Assembly (NCBI RefSeq): GCF_938020365.1
Contig: NZ_CALIIB010000034.1
Location: forward strand, 1 to 20,106
DNA: 20,106 nucleotides
Direction of reading: 5' to 3'
Origin: an uncultured Streptococcus sp.
GTDB lineage: Bacteria; Bacillota; Bacilli; Lactobacillales; Streptococcaceae
Shown one piece after another: positions 12,653 through 20,106 of the stretch. The translations under genes were made by a program, and so were the position numbers. The notes beneath the pieces are model-generated. The model was not told where the DNA came from. It worked only from the letters and a program-made list of their open reading frames with translations, and searched no databases. Positions within the stretch are counted from its first letter, which is position 1. Every line of letters starts with the position of its first letter.

Positions 12653-13262
12653 GCATATTGAATTTGATTTCGCTAAAGAAGATCTCTGGCAAATCATAAG
12701 TGATAACAAATTGCGATTTCAACCCCGGAAAGATGATTTTATTGCAGCAGTTGATCCGGGTGGAGTAACAGGGATAGCTGTTGCTTGTGTAAGCTATGAT
12801 CCAAAAGATTTTTCCGACATCCATTGGCTAGCGACATCGCAATATGATTTCCGAGAGTTTCAAACCACAGAAGACCTATTTACCGCAGAAGACGAATTTG
12901 TGCACCGGTTTTTTGACTTCTTTGAAACTTGGCCTATTGCCGACGATTTTTATTACGGGACTGTACAATTTATCATTGAGGATTTTATTCTCCGACAAGG
13001 AGGAATGGGGAGGGAACTTTTATCCCCAGTCAGGATCGCATCAAAGATTCAGTACGCAGAAAAATATGGAGATCAAGATAGTGAGTATTATCCTTGGACG
13101 CACCTTATGTATCAATCGCCAAGCTCTATCAAAACGACTTGTACCCCAGAAAGGATGAAAGCATGGGGATTCCCAGAACTCAGCCATTCTCAGCGTCACA
13201 GTTTCGACGCCTTGCGCCATATCGCATATCGTATCCGCTCATTGATGGCAGAGAACAACTAG
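12636..13262 (+). CDS. RuvC-like Holliday junction resolvase
   Basis: The RNase H-fold nuclease pattern is clear in this 208-residue protein: AAVDPGGVTGIAVA (D40), QFIIEDFIL (E115) and HSFDALRH (H188, D191). This is the acidic set expected of RuvC-type resolvases, which cut branched DNA before packaging. The start is a TTG at 12636, supported by AAGGAAAGGA (12618-12627) in the end of dnaE, with which it overlaps by 17 nt. The first 35 residues precede the catalytic core. The last 100 nt also encode the N-terminus of the next gene in another frame, and D191 lies within that dual-coding stretch. Confidence 0.88.
   Translation: MSSSIKHIEFDFAKEDLWQIISDNKLRFQPRKDDFIAAVDPGGVTGIAVACVSYDPKDFSDIHWLATSQYDFREFQTTEDLFTAEDEFVHRFFDFFETWPIADDFYYGTVQFIIEDFILRQGGMGRELLSPVRIASKIQYAEKYGDQDSEYYPWTHLMYQSPSSIKTTCTPERMKAWGFPELSHSQRHSFDALRHIAYRIRSLMAENN
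13148..13155 (+). promoter_or_regulatory. Ribosome-binding site inside the resolvase gene
   Basis: AGAAAGGA lies seven bases before the ATG at 13163 and is as strong as any site in the window. It decides the start of the following gene, even though that start lies 100 nt inside the resolvase reading frame. Confidence 0.6.
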
Positions 13263-13816
13263 GGGCAACCTTCTACCTAAAACAAGGCGATATTTACAAT
13301 CTCTTAGGGGTGCCATTAACCCGAGCGGAAAAGAAGCTTTTAGCTAAGAGAGCTTCCAGAGCAAAACCAAAAATCTGTTCTCATTGGTGGTATTCCTCTA
13401 AAAATCGCATGAGCCTTAAAGACTCTTTGCGATTTCTAGATATTGTCAAAAAGTACCCTAAGTTTCAGAGCCTTGATTTTAGTTGGCAAAAAGAGCTTAT
13501 TATTAATGCTTGTTATGATTTAAAAGACACTTATCCACTAAATGCGTTACTGATCTATTTAGGTTTGTCCAGCTCATCAGGGATTCCTGGTGACAAGGGG
13601 CTTTTTTATTATCGGTATGCTAAAATGCCTCATATACCTAAAAGCCTAACCCAGCGGGTTTATCCATGGGTGCACAGTACATACTTAGTAGATAAGGCTG
13701 TAGCAGACGAAATCAGCCTTCGGAAAGACAAAGGTGAAGAGCTTCACATGATAATTTCCAATCTTGAGACCCCACTTGTGTTAAACTTGAACTCAAGAAA
13801 GGGAGATATCAATTGA
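13163..13816 (+). CDS. Hypothetical protein overlapping the resolvase gene
   Basis: I do not recognise this 217-residue protein. It is basic in its N-terminal half (LTRAEKKLLAKRASRAKPK, about 52-70) and largely helical in look, with no membrane segment or cysteine cluster. The basic patch would suit nucleic-acid binding, but that is a guess. The ATG at 13163 has an AGAAAGGA site seven bases upstream. A farther TTG at 13094 lacks support, and no good start exists after the resolvase stop at 13262. It therefore overlaps the resolvase frame by 100 nt. The 3' end overlaps the primase start by 4 nt (TTGA). Its place between resolvase and primase-helicase suggests a replication or recombination accessory. 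Confidence 0.75.
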   Translation: MGIPRTQPFSASQFRRLAPYRISYPLIDGREQLGATFYLKQGDIYNLLGVPLTRAEKKLLAKRASRAKPKICSHWWYSSKNRMSLKDSLRFLDIVKKYPKFQSLDFSWQKELIINACYDLKDTYPLNALLIYLGLSSSSGIPGDKGLFYYRYAKMPHIPKSLTQRVYPWVHSTYLVDKAVADEISLRKDKGEELHMIISNLETPLVLNLNSRKGDIN

Positions 13817-16410
13817 TTAATACTTTGGAAGTTCGTGACCAATACTTTACCGCTGGGTGGCCAGTGGTCTTCCCTATTCCTGTTGGAAAGAAGTTTCCTC
13901 CGCCTGGTGGCGTCACTGGGAAGGGGAATCATCCTACCCATCAGGATGTAGAAAAGGTTTGGCAAGGCAAACCCGCCAATTGTAACCTTGCTCTCCGTAT
14001 GCGAAGTGAGCACCCAGACTTTGATATCATCGCCATTGACATTGACAATTACGGTGACAAAACTGGACTCCAGACCATTAAAGATTTAGAAAAGTCTTTA
14101 GGTGAAGAGTTCCCTTGGTACGCACCGTTTAGCACCAGGCGAGACCCTAAAATTGGGACCGGACAATTTTTCTTCAAGGTCCCGAAAGGCCTAGAGTTCC
14201 ACGGTCAACTAGGCGCGGATGTCGATATCATCCAAGATAATCACCGCTATTCCATGGTATATCCGTCTGTAGTCAACGGTGACCAATACCAATGGTATTA
14301 CATGGGAAATCCCGCTCCCATCCCTCGGCTGGAAAGTCTTCCTTGGCTCCCTGAAGCTTGGCGTAATGTGGCGTTAAAAGGCGCTGCTCAACCTGCAATT
14401 AGTAAGGATAAAGCGGTTACCAAAGGTGCGCCTCGTGGTTCTGAATATCGAGTAGCAATTAATTGGCTGCGTAATAACACCTTTGGCTTTGGTGGGGACC
14501 AGAAGTCCAGCCCTGAAATGCTTGCCCTTACCGGGCCAGAGTTTGAAGAAGCCTTAACCGGTGGCGCACATGACGCCATGCTCAAAGCAGTGTACAAAGC
14601 ACTTCACCTAGCGATGGATGGCAAGGCAGGCCTCAAGCTCGCGCTGATGGAAATTCGTGACGCTTTCATCGAAGAAGTTTGCTTTAACCGCACAGAGGGA
14701 CGACGGGAACGTGAAACCGCAGAAGAAGAGTTTAAGCGTGCCGTCGTCAATGAGGTAGATAAACTCTCTTCGCAGAAAGCAGAAGGCGAAAAGTTCCTGG
14801 TAGATACAGTAAAAGAAAATCCTTATCGCCTTGGGGCCACCAGCGAAGCTATTCTGGAAGGCCGAGATATCATTCTGGAAAAGGGCATTGATGCTCGGAA
14901 CTTCCAGAACACGGATCGTTTTGTTGCTGAAACATTCATTAACTTCTGGCAAGGGGACGTGTTAGCCACCCGGGATAAAGGGGGGCAAGAGTTTGTTGTT
15001 TGGAACCCTAAGACCCGTCGCTGTGAGTGGAAGGCATTGGAAGAAATGTACTTCTACCTCTATGTCGCAACCTCTGAGCGACTTCGGTATGAGGGACACA
15101 AGCTTCTTCAAGAGTCTATCTACAAGGAAGAACACGAACCAAAGACCAAAAAGAAGCGGGGGGAGACTCGGGAATCCGAAGACTTGCGCAAGCAAGCGCA
15201 AGCAATCCTGAAGACGGCTGACTCCATTGAATCTACTACCAGAGCTAGCCGAATCCTCAAGCAGGTTCACGCTATTTCCAAGGCTCAAACAAAAATCCAG
15301 GAGTTCAACGCTAAGTGGAATCTGCTAGGCCTTCCCGGGGGCAAAGTTCTTGATTTCGATAAGCTCAAAGACAATCCTGAAGAAGCTATCCGTCTCGCCA
15401 CCATGCAGGATAAGCTCACATTGACAACCGCGGTAGAGTATAAGCCTCACGCTCAGTCTGATGTAGTGACTAACTGGATTGCACGAGTCGTTCCAGATAT
15501 GAAGACTCGGAACCTATTACAGAAAATTCTTGGCTACCAGCTGCTTGGTGGCAACCCGGAGAAGCTTTTTGTCGTACTAGCCGGACCCACCAACACCGGT
15601 AAGACCACGCTGGTTGAGGCTTGTGCAGCCGCTCTTGGCGAATACGCAGGTATGTCTAATGCACAAAAGATTCTTGGTTCTGATCGCGGTGGTCCCTCGC
15701 CTGAACACATTACCGCTTTGAATTTCCGTATGCTGGGCTTCTCAGAGCTAGGCGAAGAGAATAACATCTCCTCCTCCGCGCTCAAGCGGCTTACTGGTAA
15801 CGATACTCAGCGTCACCGCAACCTTCATTCTAATGAAATGATTGAGGCACGGCCTGCTTATACCCCTATTGCTTCGCTCAATACCATTCCTACTATTCGT
15901 GGTGCTGATGACGCTTTGGCAAAACGTATTATCGCCATTCCGTTTGAACAGCAATTGCCCTCCCGCCAGGTTCCTTTTGAAGAAGATATCATCAAGAACC
16001 CTATCCACCAAGAAGCTTTATTGGCATGGATGGTTGAGGGCCTGAAGATGTACCTCACAGAAGGTCTTGATCGAGAAGATATGCCTGAAGAAATCAAGGC
16101 AACTACCAAAGAGTTTAATGCTGGTGTCGATATCCTTAACGAGTTCAAGGACGAAGAGCTTGTCCAGCAAGACGGGATCGAGATTGAAGAGTCCGCTTTA
16201 TGGGATCATTACGAGAAGTGGTGTAAGAAATACAATGTCGATCCTAAGGACTACGGCAATCTTCGTAACTTCCGTAAGCGTTTCCGCGCTTTAGGGTTTA
16301 AGATTCTTCGCACAAAGCGGGCTGGGATCAATCGTTATTTCTATCAAGGATTAGGTATTCAAGGACAGGACATTTCTGGTCCGGTTGTACCAACAATAAT
16401 GTCACGGTGA
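13813..16410 (+). CDS. PrimPol-SF3 helicase fusion (primase/polymerase + D5-type helicase)
   Basis: This 865-residue protein primes and unwinds DNA at the fork. The N-terminus (about 1-190) is an archaeo-eukaryotic-type PrimPol domain. DIDID (D76, D78) forms the first metal motif, and GADVDI and YPSVVNGDQYQWY follow. Where the family usually has a His in the (G)GxHxYF motif, this protein reads GTGQFFF, with Q118 in that position. A Lys/Glu-rich linker (about 430-520) leads to an SF3/D5-like ATPase: Walker A GPTNTGKT (about 592-599), a Walker B-like region (MLGFSELGEE) and IASLNTIPTIRG with a candidate arginine finger in AKRII. A winged-helix-like C-terminus ends the protein. The start is TTG at 13813 with AAAGGGAG about eight bases upstream and a 4-nt overlap with the previous stop. 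Confidence 0.92.
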   Translation: MINTLEVRDQYFTAGWPVVFPIPVGKKFPPPGGVTGKGNHPTHQDVEKVWQGKPANCNLALRMRSEHPDFDIIAIDIDNYGDKTGLQTIKDLEKSLGEEFPWYAPFSTRRDPKIGTGQFFFKVPKGLEFHGQLGADVDIIQDNHRYSMVYPSVVNGDQYQWYYMGNPAPIPRLESLPWLPEAWRNVALKGAAQPAISKDKAVTKGAPRGSEYRVAINWLRNNTFGFGGDQKSSPEMLALTGPEFEEALTGGAHDAMLKAVYKALHLAMDGKAGLKLALMEIRDAFIEEVCFNRTEGRRERETAEEEFKRAVVNEVDKLSSQKAEGEKFLVDTVKENPYRLGATSEAILEGRDIILEKGIDARNFQNTDRFVAETFINFWQGDVLATRDKGGQEFVVWNPKTRRCEWKALEEMYFYLYVATSERLRYEGHKLLQESIYKEEHEPKTKKKRGETRESEDLRKQAQAILKTADSIESTTRASRILKQVHAISKAQTKIQEFNAKWNLLGLPGGKVLDFDKLKDNPEEAIRLATMQDKLTLTTAVEYKPHAQSDVVTNWIARVVPDMKTRNLLQKILGYQLLGGNPEKLFVVLAGPTNTGKTTLVEACAAALGEYAGMSNAQKILGSDRGGPSPEHITALNFRMLGFSELGEENNISSSALKRLTGNDTQRHRNLHSNEMIEARPAYTPIASLNTIPTIRGADDALAKRIIAIPFEQQLPSRQVPFEEDIIKNPIHQEALLAWMVEGLKMYLTEGLDREDMPEEIKATTKEFNAGVDILNEFKDEELVQQDGIEIEESALWDHYEKWCKKYNVDPKDYGNLRNFRKRFRALGFKILRTKRAGINRYFYQGLGIQGQDISGPVVPTIMSR

Positions 16411-16438
16411 CGAAATTAAGTGATGTAAAGACATAGGA

Positions 16439-16462
16439 AAACCCCGGACTCAACCGGGGTTT
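16439..16462. terminator. Terminator between convergent operons
   Basis: AAACCCCGG (16439-16447) and CCGGGGTTT (16454-16462) form a 9-bp stem with a 6-nt loop. It lies 28 nt after the primase stop and 10 nt beyond the end of the - strand holin gene. Read on the - strand the stem is followed by TTTTCC, on the + strand by TTTAAGG. It probably serves both directions and is slightly better for the - strand. Confidence 0.8.
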
Positions 16463-16472
16463 AAGGAAGGTT

Positions 16473-16934
16473 TTAGTCTTCCTTCTTCGCCTTATTCTTC
16501 TTAATCGTCTCTCGCAAGGCTTCAACGGTTACCTTGGCGTCGGACTTAGCATCGACGTCAGGATGAGTCTCAGCCTTGGGCGGCTGAGCCTTCGGGGGCT
16601 CAGAGGCAACCACTGCTTCATGAACAACCTCTGCCACAGCGGGGCTGACCCGATTCGTCAGCTCACTTGCTGTGGAGTGAGAAAGACCATTCTTCGTAAG
16701 CCGTGCTGCAAGCGAAGCGCCAATAGCCGCTACAGCGGTGGTGGCCAAAGCACGGAAATCGAAGGTGTCAGTTGCAGGGACGGTTGCAGCCAGAGCTACC
16801 AAGCCAGAAATAACACCGCCGGCCAAGGCGTTAATGGTGTTGGCGTAACGCCGGTAGAACGGCTGGTTTTCGACGAACTCGCCGATAGCATCACCGATGG
16901 TATTGTAAACCTCGGCATTATAATTCTTAGACAA
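16473..16934 (-). CDS. Putative holin
   Basis: This 153-residue protein has two hydrophobic segments, about residues 33-53 (TINALAGGVISGLVALAATVP) and 60-78 (FRALATTAVAAIGASLAAR). A long hydrophilic C-terminal tail (about 95-153) rich in Ala, Pro, Glu and Lys follows. This fits a two-helix holin that permeabilises the membrane so the endolysin can reach the wall. It lies directly downstream of the endolysin with an 8-nt overlap. The start is a TTG (complement of 16932-16934) with an AGGAA about eight bases upstream inside the end of the lysin gene. The holin role is inferred from topology and position; an upstream single-helix protein at 19327-19725 is a competing candidate. Confidence 0.75.
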   Translation of the reverse strand: MSKNYNAEVYNTIGDAIGEFVENQPFYRRYANTINALAGGVISGLVALAATVPATDTFDFRALATTAVAAIGASLAARLTKNGLSHSTASELTNRVSPAVAEVVHEAVVASEPPKAQPPKAETHPDVDAKSDAKVTVEALRETIKKNKAKKED

Positions 16935-18324
16935 TAGGGATTCCTAACTCTATCTTACGCTGACGAATCACCGTATCTGGATCTTCGTCAAGGACTTTTA
17001 GTAGACGACGTAGCATAGCTTCAATATGGAAGCTTCGCTCATCGTTGAATAACATATAGCTACTTGCAGGGAAGCTCACGTTTGGATTTACCCTGGAAGT
17101 GTAACTTTCGCTCAAAGCGACATCTCCTAAAATATCGTCACTGGATGAAACCTTGTTGGCAGAATAAGCATATCCCTTTGGCGGAATAAGCGTTGCTAGC
17201 TGCTCATGGCTAATCCAATATTCGTATGGCCAAAAACCAGAATCTGCAATGGCGTAGTGCTTTACACCATTATCAATCGCGTAACCAACCACAGCAATGT
17301 AGTGATAGATTTCTCCACCACCATAGCTAGGAGTAGTACTACCACGAGTACCGATAGGGTAGTTGCTTGGCGGAGCAACAATGTTAGCTATCGCTGCGTA
17401 GCCTGCGTCGATGGAACCAGTAATATCTTCCCAAAGCTTTTGCTTCTGATTCCATGTGGGCGGATCATTCGGCATATCGCTAAAGGTGTAATTACCACCC
17501 TGAATAAGGCTATTGAGAACCGGTATAAATTGACCAATGTAATCGGTGCCGTTAAACGTGGTGTTCAGCCAGGTAGCTAATTCGCTTTCGGCATAAAGGA
17601 TTTTCGTTGCCGTCCACACCACTGTTTGAGTTGATGCGGGGCCACAATAATATCCAGTATCCTGAGGGAGATAGCCATGATTATAATCAAGAACTTTCTC
17701 TACATCTTTTGGCAAATATTCCTCCTCCGGTAACAATTCGTTACCAAAAATTAGAGCATTATCAAAACGCATTTGACGATCAGCGATACCGTTGGTGCCG
17801 CCATTAATCGCTCTTGTGGCTGCGACAAAGTTATCGTAACGATCAACACCGTTAAGTTTTGGATCAGCGGCTCCGTCAGCATATTGGTTCAGCTTTGGCC
17901 TGGCTACCGTCCAATACCAAACTGCGCCAAGAAAACCAAACTCTTCGCCAGAAAGCAAGGTAGGATTATCAACGAAGTAGGTGTCATATGGCACGTAGCC
18001 TTGCGCAAAAGCCCACTGGCTTAGGTTTTCGTAATTTGCACGTCCAGTAATTTGGATCGGGCCACGCCCTTTGTAGCGCACCCCATCGCCTGGATAGACG
18101 TTGCCTAGGTCGCCTCGCCACTCATATTCTTCACCCGAAGCATATTCTTCCATCGCGGATAGACCGACGGATTCATGCCCTAGCTGGGCACAAAACATTG
18201 CTGCTCTAGCAACATTAGTGCAACCAGCTTGAGCAAGAGCCTTGTTAAAAGCAGGCGTAAGCTTTCGGTATTCATCAACCGACATAGCCCAATTCATCAC
18301 CCGGGCTAAAACTTCAGGCTGCAA
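16927..18324 (-). CDS. Two-domain endolysin (GH19-like muramidase + C39-like peptidase)
   Basis: This 465-residue lysin degrades host peptidoglycan at the end of infection. Residues about 20-195 look like a GH19-type glycosidase: CAQLGHESVG with the catalytic Glu at E51, then VRYKGRGPIQITGRANY and INGGTNG. Residues about 210-390 look like a C39-type papain-fold peptidase: YYCGPAS (nucleophile C227), YHYIAVVGYA (H341) and IADSG (D361). A basic/acidic C-terminal part (about 396-465) is unassigned and may bind the wall. There is no signal peptide, so export should need a holin. The start is TTG (complement of 18322-18324) with GGAGG 11 bases upstream. The gene follows the fibre-like gene by 2 nt and overlaps the holin candidate by 8 nt. 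Confidence 0.9.
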   Translation of the reverse strand: MQPEVLARVMNWAMSVDEYRKLTPAFNKALAQAGCTNVARAAMFCAQLGHESVGLSAMEEYASGEEYEWRGDLGNVYPGDGVRYKGRGPIQITGRANYENLSQWAFAQGYVPYDTYFVDNPTLLSGEEFGFLGAVWYWTVARPKLNQYADGAADPKLNGVDRYDNFVAATRAINGGTNGIADRQMRFDNALIFGNELLPEEEYLPKDVEKVLDYNHGYLPQDTGYYCGPASTQTVVWTATKILYAESELATWLNTTFNGTDYIGQFIPVLNSLIQGGNYTFSDMPNDPPTWNQKQKLWEDITGSIDAGYAAIANIVAPPSNYPIGTRGSTTPSYGGGEIYHYIAVVGYAIDNGVKHYAIADSGFWPYEYWISHEQLATLIPPKGYAYSANKVSSSDDILGDVALSESYTSRVNPNVSFPASSYMLFNDERSFHIEAMLRRLLKVLDEDPDTVIRQRKIELGIPIV

Positions 18325-18326
18325 TT

Positions 18327-19361
18327 TTAGTGACGCCTCCTCAGACGTTTCTCATAATCTGAATTATCTTTCATCATTTTATCATTTTCATCACGAGTTG
18401 TCGAACTGTTTTGTGGAGCTACTTTTGGAGTGAGAAGCACCGCAGTAAGAGCATTCAAATTTAAGCCCCCAAGCCAAGAGCGGTATTCATTCGACCTGAC
18501 CCAAAGGCGAACAGAATAGCCTGGTTCGGGAATCACTACTGCCTCTACTAATTGCAAAGTAGCCGAGACAGGCGCATGCATATGACAATCCCGATGCTCT
18601 CGCTTTTCATCATTACGGTTATATACGGCAAGCTCGGCCCAGGTCATACGGTTATTATTTGGAACACCGAATCCTGTTGATGGGGTATCTGCGGTAGCAC
18701 GTGCCGACACCAACCAAGTTCCCGCTTCCTCAAAAACCAGCCTGCGATTTGTTACATCCAGCCTTGCACCTTTTGAGGGACCGAACTGCTGATTAAAAGG
18801 AATCAGTCGCTCAAGCTGTTGCGAGATAGGGGTTCCTGTTCCAAAAAAGTCTTGAACTAAACCAAGAAACCCGCTGTTTGCAAAAATGGTTGTATCACTA
18901 AAAACAGAAATATAACCGTCAGGAAGTAAGTCAAAACGGTTCCGAATATCAGCGTCAAGCGAGGATAATTCATGAACAAAACGGTCATTATTCGCATACA
19001 TCTTCGCTTCAAGGTTCGGAATAGTTTCTGATTCGACTTTGCGGATCTTTTGTTGGTTAGTTGTAACATCGGCCCTGGTCGCATCAACTACCTTAGAAGT
19101 CTTATCAATATTTTCATTTGCCTTAGTAACATTCGATACAATCCCACCAATAAGCGTGCTTGAATCAGGAACAGACTTCACAGTAAAAGCACCTGACTCA
19201 GCTCGCTTTTCTGCATCAGTTCGAGTATCTGGGGCAATACCCCCAGGGGAAGTGATGATGAGATCATCAGTATTTAGTTGCGTAGGAGACTGTTGTGCAT
19301 GCTCAGCAGGAGAATTCCAGGTGTCATTATTCCAGTGTGGATGGTTTATAATCTTCGCCAT
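18327..19361 (-). CDS. Tail fibre or minor tail protein with C1q-like C-terminus
   Basis: This 344-residue protein has a Pro/Asn-rich N-terminus (about 1-65), a long heptad-like region (about 72-130, with repeated Val/Ile/Leu and Lys/Asp, typical of trimeric coiled coils) and a short glycine-containing linker. A beta-rich C-terminal domain (about 195-310) follows, with ARLDVTNRRLVFEEAGTWLVSARATAD, WAELAVYNRND and LNALTAVLL. That pattern recalls C1q/TNF-like jelly-roll domains seen at phage fibre tips. I infer a receptor-binding or baseplate-associated fibre. The ATG (complement of 19359-19361) has GAAAGGAA about nine bases upstream. Its start overlaps the previous gene by 35 nt, and the lysin start lies 2 nt after its stop. 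Confidence 0.7.
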   Translation of the reverse strand: MAKIINHPHWNNDTWNSPAEHAQQSPTQLNTDDLIITSPGGIAPDTRTDAEKRAESGAFTVKSVPDSSTLIGGIVSNVTKANENIDKTSKVVDATRADVTTNQQKIRKVESETIPNLEAKMYANNDRFVHELSSLDADIRNRFDLLPDGYISVFSDTTIFANSGFLGLVQDFFGTGTPISQQLERLIPFNQQFGPSKGARLDVTNRRLVFEEAGTWLVSARATADTPSTGFGVPNNNRMTWAELAVYNRNDEKREHRDCHMHAPVSATLQLVEAVVIPEPGYSVRLWVRSNEYRSWLGGLNLNALTAVLLTPKVAPQNSSTTRDENDKMMKDNSDYEKRLRRRH

Positions 19362-19725
19362 CGTCTAAAATTCCTTTCGTAATCTCTTCATCTAGATCAT
19401 CAAGCATTTGCACCAGTCTCTGCACCCGCGGGTTCTCCTCAATAGCTGAAGCCGCTAATGAGTTACGCAACACACGGATAAGCTCTGATGCAACCCGTTG
19501 CCACCGAACAAAATAACGATTTGTTTCTTGAAGCTCTTCACTTGCCTGTTTTAGTTGCTTCAATTCTTTCTCTATAGTCTTATACGATTTAGTGCCTGGC
19601 TTATTGATCTGAAATTTAATTCTCTGCCGAAGCACTGAAAGTAAAACTGTTAGTGCCAACACAACACTAACGATCTGGCCTGCTGCTGTTGAAGTATCCA
19701 GATGTCCAAAATCAATTGGGATCAC
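19327..19725 (-). CDS. Single-helix membrane protein with coiled coil
   Basis: This 132-residue protein has one N-terminal hydrophobic helix (about 14-33, AGQIVSVVLALTVLLSVLR). A basic stretch (RQRIKFQINK) and a long amphipathic helical region (about 45-110) with coiled-coil character follow. It starts with GTG (complement of 19723-19725), four bases after a GGAG. The start overlaps the stop of the preceding gene by 4 nt (GTGA). It overlaps the fibre-like gene by 35 nt. The topology (anchor outside, soluble helix inside) could fit a structural, spanin-like or holin-antiholin protein, or a tail-assembly accessory. I cannot choose between these. Confidence 0.7.
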   Translation of the reverse strand: MIPIDFGHLDTSTAAGQIVSVVLALTVLLSVLRQRIKFQINKPGTKSYKTIEKELKQLKQASEELQETNRYFVRWQRVASELIRVLRNSLAASAIEENPRVQRLVQMLDDLDEEITKGILDDGEDYKPSTLE

Positions 19726-20106
19726 TGCACTCCTTCAAAAAACCAAACCTGAGATATTGTTATGTGTAAAGCTGCGATGAACATTGCTAACAGACCAACC
19801 CCAAAAAAGAAGTTATACGAAAGAAACATTCCGCCAGCACACCATAATAACCCAAACACTCCCCAAACACCAGCGCAAACTAAGTGAGCAAGGTTTACTT
19901 TATGAAGCACTCTTGCTCGCCAAGTTAAATAGAAAGCACAACCAGGGAAAATAAAATCCCACGCATCAATCCCTAAAATCGAAGGCATAATAATTGGAAT
20001 GGGTCGAGGGATCGTTGTTAATCCTATGTGGGGATGCGCGGTAAGAAACATCAAGCCGAACCCCAACATCATCAACGCTAATATATAAGAACAGCGCTGA
20101 AGAGCT
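19722..20106 (-). CDS. Multi-pass membrane protein, 5' end outside the window
   Basis: The reading frame stays open to the right edge of the window. It contains about four hydrophobic segments: YILALMMLGFGLMFLTA, DFIFPGCAFYLTW, VCAGVWGVFGLLWCAGG and FFGVGLLAMFIAALHITI. A TTG at 20075 is possible but has no ribosome-binding site and would cut into the first hydrophobic helix, so the true start probably lies beyond 20106. It ends 4 nt into the next gene's start. The likely location is the cytoplasmic membrane. The function is unknown; its place before the fibre-like and lysis genes could mean lysis, superinfection exclusion or another late membrane function. Confidence 0.65.
   Translation of the reverse strand, partial: ALQRCSYILALMMLGFGLMFLTAHPHIGLTTIPRPIPIIMPSILGIDAWDFIFPGCAFYLTWRARVLHKVNLAHLVCAGVWGVFGLLWCAGGMFLSYNFFFGVGLLAMFIAALHITISQVWFFEGVQ

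Noticed and set aside
13094..13162. TTG at 13094 as the start of the gene after the resolvase
   Set aside because: It has no Shine-Dalgarno and would increase the overlap; AGAAAGGA before the ATG at 13163 is much better.
19039..19368. + strand open frame of 109 codons opposite the fibre-like gene
   Set aside because: It is antisense to a well-supported gene, with low-complexity residues and no ribosome-binding site.

Overview
The window is a gene-dense stretch of a double-stranded DNA phage, or a prophage of the same type. It carries replication, recombination and nucleotide-metabolism genes on the + strand (about 0.6-16.4 kb). A converging - strand block (20.1-16.5 kb) holds tail and lysis genes. 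Several signs point to an actinobacterial host, plausibly of the Corynebacterium/Rhodococcus group. The ribosome-binding sites are AGAAAGGA-like and fit an actinobacterial 16S 3' end. TTG and GTG starts are frequent. The ribonucleotide reductase is class Ib (NrdE/NrdF/NrdH). The endolysin combines GH19-like and C39-like domains. The base composition is only moderate in GC. The host assignment is inference; no sequence search was possible.

Layout. At 1-0.28 kb lies the end of one small gene and a small membrane-anchored coiled-coil gene. From 0.28 to 0.58 kb there is no convincing gene. Instead there is a near-consensus sigma70 promoter (TTGACA-17-TACAAT), a structured stretch with a tRNA-like acceptor stem and T-arm, and a strong intrinsic terminator. 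I read this as an independent RNA of about 200 nt. A small two-helix membrane protein (apparently leaderless) and nrdE follow. After a hairpin on the nrdE stop codon, a second promoter (about 2.97-3.0 kb) starts a long, tightly packed operon. Its order is a tandem-HTH-like protein, nrdF, an 86-residue protein, an SNF2-type helicase, a Cas4/RecB-like nuclease, an unknown protein, a Sak4-like ATPase, an ssDNA-binding-like protein and an NrdH-type redoxin. A third promoter (about 9.36-9.39 kb) and a large 5'-UTR stem-loop precede dnaE (DNA polymerase III alpha), a RuvC-like resolvase, an unknown protein and a PrimPol-SF3 helicase fusion. A hairpin terminator (about 16.45 kb) separates the converging blocks. 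On the - strand, in transcription order, come a 4-helix membrane protein cut by the window edge, a 1-helix coiled-coil protein, a fibre-like protein with a C1q-like C-terminus, the two-domain endolysin and a holin candidate.

How it fits together. NrdE/NrdF/NrdH make dNTPs. PrimPol-helicase and DnaE prime, unwind and synthesise DNA. The Sak4-like ATPase, SSB-like protein, SNF2 helicase, PD-(D/E)XK nuclease and RuvC-like resolvase form a recombination set that could feed recombination-dependent replication and resolve branches. The least explained parts are the 0.36-0.56 kb RNA and the dnaE leader stem-loop. The leader's loop can pair over 15-16 nt with the ribosome-binding sites of nrdF and of the HTH-like gene. 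Other second-look items are the HTH-like gene replacing the usual nrdI, the apparently split helicase accessory domain, and a 100-nt out-of-frame overlap at the end of the resolvase gene.
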